This document shows positions 40,275 to 48,226 of a DNA stretch of 64,000 nucleotides, in pieces. Origin of the DNA: CAZWLY01 sp964634465. GTDB lineage: Bacteria; Desulfobacterota; Desulfarculia; G963662305. The stretch covers positions 3,209-67,208 of the forward strand of contig CAZWLY010000018.1 of the NCBI GenBank assembly GCA_964634465.1, written 5' to 3'. Within the stretch, counting starts at the first letter, position 1; every line of letters starts with the position of its first letter. Under the pieces are notes generated by a model. It saw only the letters and a program-made list of their open reading frames with translations, ran no database searches and was not told the DNA's origin. A program made the position numbers and the translations under genes.

Positions 40275-41438
40275 GTGAGTCGGATTCTCTGGAACATCCA
40301 CCATCCCAAAGGCCGCTGGCGGGTCGTCGTCACCAAGGAATTGCCCGGCCGGCGCTGGCTCGAGATTCTGACCGGGGCCGACTGCCGGGTGGATGTCTCC
40401 GCTTCCACCGAGATCCTGACCGCCGAAGAGATCGAGACGGCCATGGGCGAGGAGTGCCACGGAGTCATCGGCCAGTTGACCGAAACCTGGGGAAAGGAGT
40501 CGTTGGCCGCTTTGAAAAGGGCCGGCGGCCGGGTCTACTCCAACTACGCCGTCGGCTTCGACAACGTCGATATAGAAGCCGCCGTCCGGCTGGGTCTGCC
40601 AGTCGGCAACACCCCCGGCGTTCTGACCGAGGCCACGGCGGAGTTGGCCGCGGCGCTGACCTTTGCCGCGGCCCGGCGGCTGATCGAGGCCGACGAGTTC
40701 ATGCGCTCGGGCGAGTTCACCGTCTGGCGGCCGGGTCTCTTTCTGGGCCGCCTGCTCCATCGCAAGAGGCTCGGCGTCATCGGCGCCGGCCGGATCGGTT
40801 CGGCCTACGCCCGGCTGATGGTCCAGGCCTGCCAGATGGACCTCATCTATTTCAATCCCCATCGCCCCAACGAGGCCTTGGAGGAATTCGTGGCCGCCTA
40901 CGGCCGCTTCCTCGACTCCCAGGGGCTCGAGCCGGTCGGATGCACCAGGGCCCGGAGCGTGGAGGAGGTCCTGAGGCAAGCCGACGTGGTCGGCCTCAAC
41001 CCGGTTCTCGACGACTCGACCCGGCACCTGATCGACGCCGAGCGGCTCGAACTGATGAAGGACGACGCCATCTTGATCAACACCAGTCGGGGCGGGGTCA
41101 TCGACGAGGCGGCCCTGGTCGCGCACCTGAAAAGCCATCCCCGTTTCAGGGCCGGCCTGGACGTCTTTGAGGACGAGCCGGTGATGAAGCCCGGCCTGGC
41201 CGAATTGAAGAACGTCGTTCTGGCGCCCCACATCGGTTCGGCCACCGGCTTTTCCCGCCGGGGCATGGCCGTTCTGGCTGCAGCCAACGTGGTCGCCATG
41301 TTGAGCGGCTGGCCGGTCTGGCCGGACGGTGACATCCGGCCCTTTCTGAGTGACGAACCGCCCCCGGCCGCACCGAGTATCGTCAACGCCGAGGCCTTGG
41401 GACTCGAAGCATATCGGGGGCGATCGAGCGGCGGCTGA
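40275..41438 (+). CDS. D-2-hydroxyacid dehydrogenase, plant-type hydroxypyruvate reductase-like
   Basis: The 387-residue product matches the long form of plant peroxisomal hydroxypyruvate reductase: GVIGQLTETWG, VGNTPGVLTEATAELAAAL, EADEFMRSGEF, the NAD site LGVIGAGRIGSAYARLM, catalytic Arg in NTSRGGVIDEAALV, Glu in GLDVFEDEPVMKPGL and His in APHIGSATGF. Such enzymes reduce hydroxypyruvate or glyoxylate to glycerate or glycolate. The start is a GTG (40275) with GGGAG eight bases upstream; the first residues (SRILWNIHHPKGRWRVV) match the family N-terminus. Confidence 0.9.
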   Translation: MSRILWNIHHPKGRWRVVVTKELPGRRWLEILTGADCRVDVSASTEILTAEEIETAMGEECHGVIGQLTETWGKESLAALKRAGGRVYSNYAVGFDNVDIEAAVRLGLPVGNTPGVLTEATAELAAALTFAAARRLIEADEFMRSGEFTVWRPGLFLGRLLHRKRLGVIGAGRIGSAYARLMVQACQMDLIYFNPHRPNEALEEFVAAYGRFLDSQGLEPVGCTRARSVEEVLRQADVVGLNPVLDDSTRHLIDAERLELMKDDAILINTSRGGVIDEAALVAHLKSHPRFRAGLDVFEDEPVMKPGLAELKNVVLAPHIGSATGFSRRGMAVLAAANVVAMLSGWPVWPDGDIRPFLSDEPPPAAPSIVNAEALGLEAYRGRSSGG

Positions 41439-41532
41439 CCCTGAGTGGGCCCCGCAAAATAGGTCACGGCTTCGTTCTGTCCGACGTCGGCCGAAAACGG
41501 TTTGAACCGGGCCTTAATTCGGTAAATGAGAT

Positions 41533-41562
41533 TTGGATTGGGGTTTTATTTTTTGCTGTAAT
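41533..41562 (+). promoter_or_regulatory. Candidate promoter of the molybdoenzyme operon
   Basis: TTGGAT and TGTAAT are separated by 18 bases in a T-rich patch. A perfect 14-base palindrome, AAAAGCGCGCTTTT (41654-41667), lies between it and the first start codon and may be an operator or short hairpin. No Moco or tungsten-cofactor riboswitch is recognised. Confidence 0.35.
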
Positions 41563-41717
41563 TCCACAAACTAGACCCGTGAGCGTCCCCAGAATCCAGG
41601 CCAACGCCCCTCCCGGCGCCGTTTTCAAGCTCCAATTTACGTTAGAACTGGCCAAAAGCGCGCTTTTCGAGTAAAAATAGACGGAATTTCATGGTGAAAA
41701 GCAGGAGGACTAAAATC

Positions 41718-43835
41718 ATGGCGGATTCTGCCGGGCAGCTTTCCGGAAACGTCACCAAGGTCTACAGTAACTGCGGCATGTGCTCCGTCCGATGCCCGAT
41801 TGAGGTCGATGTCCTCGACGGGGAGGTGGTCTACATCACGGGCAGTCCCCACGTGCCGGCCCTCAACGGCTCTCTCTGCCCCAGGGGCGGGGCCGGTTTG
41901 GCCCTCTTGAACGACAACGAACGGCCGCAGGGTCCTCTCATCCGCGACGGCGAGCGCGGCGAGGGCAAGTGGCGGCGGGTGACCTGGGACGAGGCCTTTA
42001 CCTACGTCGCCGACCAGTTGATGACCATCATGAGCAAGTACGGCGGCCGGTCCATCCTCTACACCAACCGAGGGGGCCCCTGGCAGGACATCCAGAAGGC
42101 CTTCGTGCGCGGCCTGGGTTCGCCCAACTACACCAATCACGACGCCTCCTGCGCCAGAAACGTCCAGCACGCCGCCAAGTCGGTGATCGGCATGGGCCGC
42201 AAAGGGGTCACCTACGACCTCAAGAACGCCAGGCACGTGGTGTTGCAAACCCGCAACATCTTCGAGGCGATCAACGTCTCCGAAGTCAACAACTTGCTTG
42301 CGGCCATGGCCAACGGCTGCAAGCTGACGGTGATCGACATCCGCTCGACCATCACCGCCACCAAGGCTCACAACTTCTTCTTGATTCGGCCCGGGACCGA
42401 CTACGCCTTCAACCTGGCCGTGATCAACACCCTCATCCAGAACAAGTGGTACGACCAAAACTACGTCAAGGTGATGTTCAGGGACTTCGACAAGCTGTTC
42501 GCCTTTGTCAAGCCCTACACGCCCGAGTGGGCCGAGGAGGAGACCGGCGTGTCGGCCGAGAGCATCGTCAACCTGGCCCAGCAACTGGCCGAGGCCGCCC
42601 CGGCGGTCATCTGGCACCCCGGCTGGCATCAGGCCCGCTACAAGAACTCCTTCTACGTCTCCCGGACGGCCTATCTGATCAACGGTCTGCTGGGCTCGCT
42701 GGGGGCCAAGGGAGGACTGCCGATCACCAACAAGGCCAAGGACTTCGGCTACAAGGGGCTCAAGTCCTTTGAGGACCTCTTCCCCAAGCCCGAGGAACGG
42801 CGGGCCGACGGTTTGGGCTGGAAGTACAAGCACTTCGACGCCGGGGCCGGTCTGTTGCAGTTGCAGTTCAAGGCCATCGAGACCGAGGATCCCTATCCGA
42901 TCAAGGCCTACATCTGCTACCGCCACGACCCGTTGATGGCCATGCCCGATCCGGAGAAGGTCAAAAAGATCTTCGACAAACTCGACCTGATCGTGGCCAT
43001 CACCTTCTCCTGGTCGGATACGGCCCACTACGCCGACGTGGTGTTGCCCCTGTCCACCTACCTGGAGCGGGAATCGACCATCGCTCACAAGGGCGGGCTC
43101 AAACCCTATTTCTTCTACCGGGCCCGGGCGGTCCAGCCGCGCTTCGACACCAAGGCGCCGTGGGAGATCTTCACCGGGCTGGCCAAGGCCCTCAACATGG
43201 AGCCGCTGGCCAAGTTCAACACCATCGAGGAACTTTGGAACTATCAGCTCGAAGGCACCGGCGTCAAAATCGAGGACTTCGCCGAGACGGGCATGGTCCA
43301 GTTGGCCGACAAGCCCAAGTATCGGAGCCTGGACGAGCTCAAGTTCGGTACGCCTTCGGGCAAGATCGAGGTCATCGCCGAGAAGTGGGAGGCGGCCGGC
43401 CTGCCGTCGCTTAAACCTTACGAATCGCCGGCCACTCCGCCCGAGGGCGAGTACCGGATCACCTTCGGCCGTTGCGCCCTGCACACCCAGGGCCATACCG
43501 TCAACAACCCGCTCTTGAACGAGGTCATGCCCGAGAACGTCCTTTGGATCAACAGCCACGAGGCGGACAAACTGGGGATCAGCGACGGCGACTTGGTCGA
43601 GGTCTCCAACAACGGCCACGCCGAAAGGATCAAGGCCAAGGTGACCGACACCATCCACCCCGAATGCGTCTTCCTGCTCCACGGCTTCGGCCACACTCTG
43701 GATGTGGAGACGCGGGCCAAGGGCAAGGGCGCGGCCGACCAGACGTTCATGATCGGCGGCCTGGACATCTGGGACCCGGCCGGTGGCGCGGTGGCTCTCC
43801 AGGAGCACTTCGTCAAGGTCGCCAAGGTCGGCTAA
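41718..43835 (+). CDS. Molybdopterin oxidoreductase, PsrA/PhsA-like catalytic subunit without Tat signal
   Basis: The 705-residue product belongs to the bis-MGD (DMSO reductase) family. A [4Fe-4S] site is formed by SNCGMCSVRCPIEV and GSLCPRGGAG. The likely metal-ligand Cys is in NHDASCARNVQHAA. The cofactor-binding C-terminus (FGRCALHTQGHTVNNPLL, PENVLWINSHEADKLGI, DPAGGAVALQEHFVKVAK) looks most like polysulfide and thiosulfate reductases. Those are normally exported by a twin-arginine signal. Here AGGAGG and the ATG at 41718 give MADSAGQLSGNV with no signal, so the enzyme should be cytoplasmic. Mo or W, and the substrate, cannot be assigned. Confidence 0.88.
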   Translation: MADSAGQLSGNVTKVYSNCGMCSVRCPIEVDVLDGEVVYITGSPHVPALNGSLCPRGGAGLALLNDNERPQGPLIRDGERGEGKWRRVTWDEAFTYVADQLMTIMSKYGGRSILYTNRGGPWQDIQKAFVRGLGSPNYTNHDASCARNVQHAAKSVIGMGRKGVTYDLKNARHVVLQTRNIFEAINVSEVNNLLAAMANGCKLTVIDIRSTITATKAHNFFLIRPGTDYAFNLAVINTLIQNKWYDQNYVKVMFRDFDKLFAFVKPYTPEWAEEETGVSAESIVNLAQQLAEAAPAVIWHPGWHQARYKNSFYVSRTAYLINGLLGSLGAKGGLPITNKAKDFGYKGLKSFEDLFPKPEERRADGLGWKYKHFDAGAGLLQLQFKAIETEDPYPIKAYICYRHDPLMAMPDPEKVKKIFDKLDLIVAITFSWSDTAHYADVVLPLSTYLERESTIAHKGGLKPYFFYRARAVQPRFDTKAPWEIFTGLAKALNMEPLAKFNTIEELWNYQLEGTGVKIEDFAETGMVQLADKPKYRSLDELKFGTPSGKIEVIAEKWEAAGLPSLKPYESPATPPEGEYRITFGRCALHTQGHTVNNPLLNEVMPENVLWINSHEADKLGISDGDLVEVSNNGHAERIKAKVTDTIHPECVFLLHGFGHTLDVETRAKGKGAADQTFMIGGLDIWDPAGGAVALQEHFVKVAKVG

Positions 43836-43866
43836 CCCTAATGCAATGGGGCTTCGGAGGAGATAG

Positions 43867-44517
43867 ATGAGCAACTACTACCTGTTTCAAGATCAGGACA
43901 ATTGCATCGGCTGCCTGAGCTGCCAGGTCCATTGCAAGGCCAACAAGCACCTCAACGCCGGGCCGCTTCCTTCGCAGATCATCACCGTCGGGCCGAAGAT
44001 GGTTCACGGCCTGCCCCGGGCGGCCTACGTGTTCATGCCCTGCTTCCACTGCCAGCGGCCGTGGTGCGTGGCCGCCTGCCCGACCGGGGCGATGCAGAAG
44101 CGGCCCTCAGACGGCATCGTGTTCGTCGATGAAAGCCTGTGCGTCGGTTGCAAGAGCTGTATGCTGGCCTGCCCCTGGGGCGCGCCCCAATGGAACCCGG
44201 AGACCCGCAAGGTGGTCAAATGCGACTACTGCATCGACCGGCTCGACCGGGGCCTGAAGCCGGCTTGTGTGACCAACTGCACCACCAAGTGCCTCAAGTT
44301 CGGCAAGCCCGAGGAGATCCCCAACCTCAAGCGGGAGCGCTACGCCAAGAAGGTCTCGTTCGATCGGCATAAAGACGAGAACCCGGCCCCTTCGGCCCCC
44401 AGCCGAGGCTGGCAGGAGTTGGGTCGGGGCGGGTTCTCCCGGGACAAGGCCAAGACCGAGCGGATCCACGGCACGCCGCTGCCCCGCAAGGTGGCCAAAA
44501 AGAAGAACCAGAAGTAG
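43867..44517 (+). CDS. Four-cluster ferredoxin subunit, PsrB/DmsB-like
   Basis: The 216-residue product carries four cysteine groups: CIGCLSCQVHC, CFHCQRPWCVAAC, CVGCKSCMLAC and CDYCIDRLDRGLKPACVTNC, each able to help bind a [4Fe-4S] cluster. This is the standard electron-transfer subunit of PsrABC-type enzymes. The C-terminal 50 residues are basic and probably disordered, ending in a Lys-rich tail (KVAKKKNQK). GGAGGAGAT precedes the ATG. It lies 31 bases after the catalytic gene and should pass electrons between it and the flavoprotein encoded next. Confidence 0.95.
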   Translation: MSNYYLFQDQDNCIGCLSCQVHCKANKHLNAGPLPSQIITVGPKMVHGLPRAAYVFMPCFHCQRPWCVAACPTGAMQKRPSDGIVFVDESLCVGCKSCMLACPWGAPQWNPETRKVVKCDYCIDRLDRGLKPACVTNCTTKCLKFGKPEEIPNLKRERYAKKVSFDRHKDENPAPSAPSRGWQELGRGGFSRDKAKTERIHGTPLPRKVAKKKNQK

Positions 44518-44526
44518 CGGCGGGCG

Positions 44527-47500
44527 GTGAGCGATATGCCAAACGACGCCACCTGGGAGCTGCCGCTGACTTCCCTCTGGGAATCGCTCGAGACGCCCGG
44601 CATCGCCGACTATATGGCCGCCGGCGGCTACGGCGCGGCCTTGGACGTCGCCCGACACGGCGGCCGGGACGTGATTCGCAGCCTGAGGGATTCGGGCGTA
44701 CGCAGCCGCGACGGGGCGGGCACGCCGCTTTTCATGACTTGGCGGTCTTGTCAGAGCGCGCCGGCCGCCCTGAAGTACGTCATCTGTCTGGCCGACGACT
44801 TCGACGCCGAGGCGCCCATCTACCGGGAGCTGTTGTTCAAGAGCCCCCATCTGGTCATCGAGGGCATGATCTGCGGCGCGCTGGCCGTGGGCGCGACAGA
44901 GGGTTTCATCTATCTGCGCCAGGGCGACTACGAGCTGCTCTCGATCTTGGAGCGGGCCGTAGCCGAGGCTCGGGCCGAGGGCCTGCTCGGCGCGGACGCC
45001 CTCCTGGACATCCGGATCATCCCCGGCCAGCGGGCTTTCCTGTGCGGCAAGGCCGCCCCCCAGACGGCCTTCCTGGAGGAGCTTCTGGCCAACCGGGGCC
45101 CGGTGGAGCGGGGGGTGACCGACGGCTTGTTCGGCTGGCCGACCCTGCTTCACGACCCGGAGAGTTGGGCCCAGGCGCCTTTGATTCTCGGCAAGGGCCC
45201 TGAATGGTATCGCTCACTCGGCCGAAGCGGTCTTTCCGGAACCAAACTGGTCCACCTCGGCGGGCGGGTCAACCGGCCCGGCCTGATCGAAGCGCCGCTG
45301 GGCGTTTCCCTGGCGGAGATCATCGAGGCCGGCGGCGGCATCCCCGACGAGACCGTGGTCAAGGCCATTCAGCTCGGCGGCCCCTCGGGCGGCTTTCTGC
45401 CGGAGACGATGCTCGACCTCTCCCTCGACTACGAAATCCTGGCCGAGGCCGGGGTGAGCATGGGTTCGGGCGGATTTCAGATCATCGACGACACGGTGTG
45501 CATGGTCGCCCGGACGTTGGAGATGGTCTCGAAGTGCATCGGCGACTCCTGCTGCCAGGTGCCCGAGTGTGACCGCCGCTTGAACCGGATCAAGCGGCTG
45601 CTGACCGAGATCGAGGAGGGCCGGGGCACCACCGGCCACATGGACTCGCTGGACAGGGTCGGCGTCGAGCTTCTGGGCGGCGACTCCTTCGGCACCGAGC
45701 GTTCGGTGGCCCGACCGCTCCTGACCGCTCTGGCCTACTTCGGCGCCGACTTCGACCACCATCTCTCCCAGGGGATCTGCGCCACGGGAAAGCGCTACGG
45801 CCTTGAGACGGCTCCCTGCCAGGCGGCCTGTCCGGCGGGGATCGACGTCCCGTCCTATATCGCCTTGATCGGCCAAGGCAAGTACAAGGAAGCCATCGCC
45901 CTGATCCGCCGGGACAACCCGCTGCCCTGGACCTGCGGCCTGGTCTGCACCCACCCTTGCGAGAATGTTTGCACCCGGGGCGAGATGGACCAGCCGATCT
46001 CGATCATGTCCTTGAAGGGCTTCGCCGCCGAGCAGGTCATGGCCGGAGACGGCTACCCCCGTCCGCCCCTGGAACCGGCCCGGCCGGAAAAGGTGGCCGT
46101 CATCGGGTCGGGGCCGGCCGGGCTTTCGGCGGCCTACTTTCTGGCCCTCAAGGGCTACCAGGTGACCATCTTCGAGGCCTCGCCCCTGCCCGGCGGCGTC
46201 TTGAGATACGGCATCCCCGAATACCGGCTGCCCAGCGAGGTGGTCCAGGCCGAGGTGGACGCCATCCTGGAGCTGGGCGTCGAGCTCAAGACCGGCGTTC
46301 GGGTCGGTGTCGACGTCTCCCTGGACGAGCTCAGGGAGCAGGGCTACAAGGCTTTCTTTTTGGGGCTGGGGGCGCATCAGAGCATGAGCCTCAACATCGA
46401 AGGCGAGCAGGAGTTGGAGAACGTCTTCGACGCTCTGACCTTTTTGGGTCAGGTCCGCTCCGGTAGAAGAGAACGGCCGGCCGCCAAGGTGGTCGTGGTC
46501 GGCGGCGGCAACGCGGCCATCGACGCCGCCCGGACCTGCGTCCGGCTGGGCTGCGAAAAGGTGACCATCGCCTACCGCCGGACGCGGCGGGAGATGCCGG
46601 CCTGGGAGGAGGAGATCCGTCAGGCCGAGGAGGAAGGCGTCGAGATCCTGTATCTGACCATCCCCAAGCGGGTGGTGGGCGTCGAGGGCAAGGTGAGCGG
46701 CTTGGAGTGCCTCAAGGCCGAACTGGGCGAACCCGACGCCTCCGGCCGGCGGCGGCCGGTGCCGATCACCGACAGCGACTTCATCATCGAGGCCGGGGCA
46801 GTCATCGCCGCCATCGGCCAGCAGCCGGATATAACCTGCGTCATCGACCACGAGCACGTGACCGTCTCCAACCGCTGCCGGGTGGTGGTCGATCCCAAGA
46901 CGCTCCAGACCAACCGGCCCGACATCTTCGCCGCCGGCGACGTGGTCACCGGCCCGGCCACGGTGGTCCAGGCCGTGGGGGGCGGCAAGTGGGCCGCCGA
47001 GTCGATCCACGCCTACCTGACGGGCGAGAAGCTGCCCCAGGGACCGCCGGCCAAGAAACCCCGGGCCCATCTGGATGCGGTCGATCTGGAGGCGGCCGAC
47101 CGGGTCGGCCTGGAGCGGGTCCGGATGCCGCTCATCCTCCTTGAAGATCGCAAAACCACCTTCAACTGGGTCGAAAGCGGTCTCGAGGAGGATTCGGCCC
47201 GCCGGGAGACCTTGAGGTGTCTACGGTGCGATATGTGCGTCGGCTGCGGACTGTGCCAGATGGTCTGCGAGGAGATGGGGCTCAGGAGTCTCCAGCTTTC
47301 GACCACCTCCGAGGGTCGCCTGGCCCTGACCGACTACCACCGGCCCAGTCGGAGCTGTATCGGTTGCGGCAGTTGCGTCCAGGCCTGTCCCCACAAGAAC
47401 ATCCGGATGCTGGATACCGGTGACGAGCGGCGGATCATCTTCTGCGGCACCGAGACGGCCCGGTTGAAACTGGAGCGCTGCGAGGGCTGCGGCGAGATGC

Positions 47501-47652
47501 TGGCCCCGGAGGCCTATCTGGCCTTCCTGAACCGCCTGGTCGAAGGCGAGCCCCACGACCTGTCGCGCAAGCTGTGTCCGGTCTGCGCCCGCAAACGCTG
47601 GGCCGAGGGCCAGGCGGGCGACGTGTTGTGGTTCCCGCCGCCCGAGGGTTGA
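44527..47652 (+). CDS. NuoF-like/GltD-like/ferredoxin fusion flavoprotein
   Basis: The 1041-residue product contains several modules. Residues about 40-400 resemble NuoF (SPHLVIEGMICGALAVGATEGFIYLRQ, ADALLDIRI) with an SLBB-like part, but its FMN/NADH loop and cluster cysteines are altered. Residues about 420-880 are GltD/NfnB-like: N-terminal cysteines CQAACPAGIDVPSYIAL and CGLVCTHPCENVCTRGE, the FAD site VAVIGSGPAGLSAAYFLA, and the NAD(P)H site VVVVGGGNAAIDAART with AYRRTRREMPA. Residues about 895-960 bind two [4Fe-4S] clusters (CLRCDMCVGCGLCQMVC, CIGCGSCVQACP). The tail has CEGCGE and CPVCARKRW. It probably oxidises NAD(P)H or reduces NAD(P)+ for the molybdoenzyme. The GTG at 44527 and an ATG at 44536 are both possible starts. 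Confidence 0.9.
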   Translation: MSDMPNDATWELPLTSLWESLETPGIADYMAAGGYGAALDVARHGGRDVIRSLRDSGVRSRDGAGTPLFMTWRSCQSAPAALKYVICLADDFDAEAPIYRELLFKSPHLVIEGMICGALAVGATEGFIYLRQGDYELLSILERAVAEARAEGLLGADALLDIRIIPGQRAFLCGKAAPQTAFLEELLANRGPVERGVTDGLFGWPTLLHDPESWAQAPLILGKGPEWYRSLGRSGLSGTKLVHLGGRVNRPGLIEAPLGVSLAEIIEAGGGIPDETVVKAIQLGGPSGGFLPETMLDLSLDYEILAEAGVSMGSGGFQIIDDTVCMVARTLEMVSKCIGDSCCQVPECDRRLNRIKRLLTEIEEGRGTTGHMDSLDRVGVELLGGDSFGTERSVARPLLTALAYFGADFDHHLSQGICATGKRYGLETAPCQAACPAGIDVPSYIALIGQGKYKEAIALIRRDNPLPWTCGLVCTHPCENVCTRGEMDQPISIMSLKGFAAEQVMAGDGYPRPPLEPARPEKVAVIGSGPAGLSAAYFLALKGYQVTIFEASPLPGGVLRYGIPEYRLPSEVVQAEVDAILELGVELKTGVRVGVDVSLDELREQGYKAFFLGLGAHQSMSLNIEGEQELENVFDALTFLGQVRSGRRERPAAKVVVVGGGNAAIDAARTCVRLGCEKVTIAYRRTRREMPAWEEEIRQAEEEGVEILYLTIPKRVVGVEGKVSGLECLKAELGEPDASGRRRPVPITDSDFIIEAGAVIAAIGQQPDITCVIDHEHVTVSNRCRVVVDPKTLQTNRPDIFAAGDVVTGPATVVQAVGGGKWAAESIHAYLTGEKLPQGPPAKKPRAHLDAVDLEAADRVGLERVRMPLILLEDRKTTFNWVESGLEEDSARRETLRCLRCDMCVGCGLCQMVCEEMGLRSLQLSTTSEGRLALTDYHRPSRSCIGCGSCVQACPHKNIRMLDTGDERRIIFCGTETARLKLERCEGCGEMLAPEAYLAFLNRLVEGEPHDLSRKLCPVCARKRWAEGQAGDVLWFPPPEG

Positions 47653-47740
47653 TCGGGCCGGGTTGACGCCAACCGAAATCGACGGGCGGTCGGGCGCCAA
47701 GCCCGGCCGCCCGATTCAATTCCGGCCCCTGGTCCGGGCT

Positions 47741-47768
47741 TTGCCTTGGGCGGCCAAGTTGTTGTAAG
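47741..47768 (+). promoter_or_regulatory. Candidate promoter of the yjbQ-like gene
   Basis: TTGCCT and TGTAAG are separated by 16 bases, 33 bases before the start codon. Confidence 0.4.
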
Positions 47769-47801
47769 CTGCCTCAAGATCAACGGTTCGGGGGATGGAT
47801 C

Positions 47802-48218
47802 ATGAAAAGCTATCGCAAAGAATTGTTCTTCGAGGCGCCGAGCAGGCGGGCCTTCTTCAACATCACTCCCCAGGTGGAGGAGGCCCTGCGGGAAAGCGGC
47901 GTCAGAGAGGGCCTGTGTCTGGTCAACGCCATGCACATCACCGCCTCGGTGTTCATCAACGACGACGAAGCCGGCCTCCATCACGACTACGACGTCTGGC
48001 TGGAGAAGCTGGCCCCCCACGAGCCGGTCAGCCAGTACCGCCACAACGTGGGCGAGGACAACGCCGACGCCCACCTCAAGCGCCAGATCATGGGCCGGGA
48101 GGTGGTGGTGGCCATAACCGACGGCCGGCTGGACTTGGGCACCTGGGAGCAGATATTCTACGGCGAGTTCGACGGCCGGAGACGGAAGCGGGTGTTGATC
48201 AAGATCATTGGAGAGTAA
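47802..48218 (+). CDS. YjbQ-family (UPF0047) protein
   Basis: The 138-residue product has the family signature: FFNITPQVEEALRESGVREGLCLVNAMHITASVFINDDE, then YRHNVGEDNADAHLKRQIMGREVVVAI and LDLGTWEQIFYGEFDGRRRKRVLIKIIGE. Conserved His residues may bind metal. Members have been linked to thiamine phosphate synthase side activity, but the physiological role is unsettled. The aminotransferase gene starts nine bases downstream. Confidence 0.93.
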   Translation: MKSYRKELFFEAPSRRAFFNITPQVEEALRESGVREGLCLVNAMHITASVFINDDEAGLHHDYDVWLEKLAPHEPVSQYRHNVGEDNADAHLKRQIMGREVVVAITDGRLDLGTWEQIFYGEFDGRRRKRVLIKIIGE

Positions 48219-48226
48219 GAAAGACG

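Noticed and set aside
45214..47070. Long open frame antisense to the NuoF-GltD fusion gene
   Set aside because: It mirrors a real coding gene and lacks any motif or ribosome-binding site.
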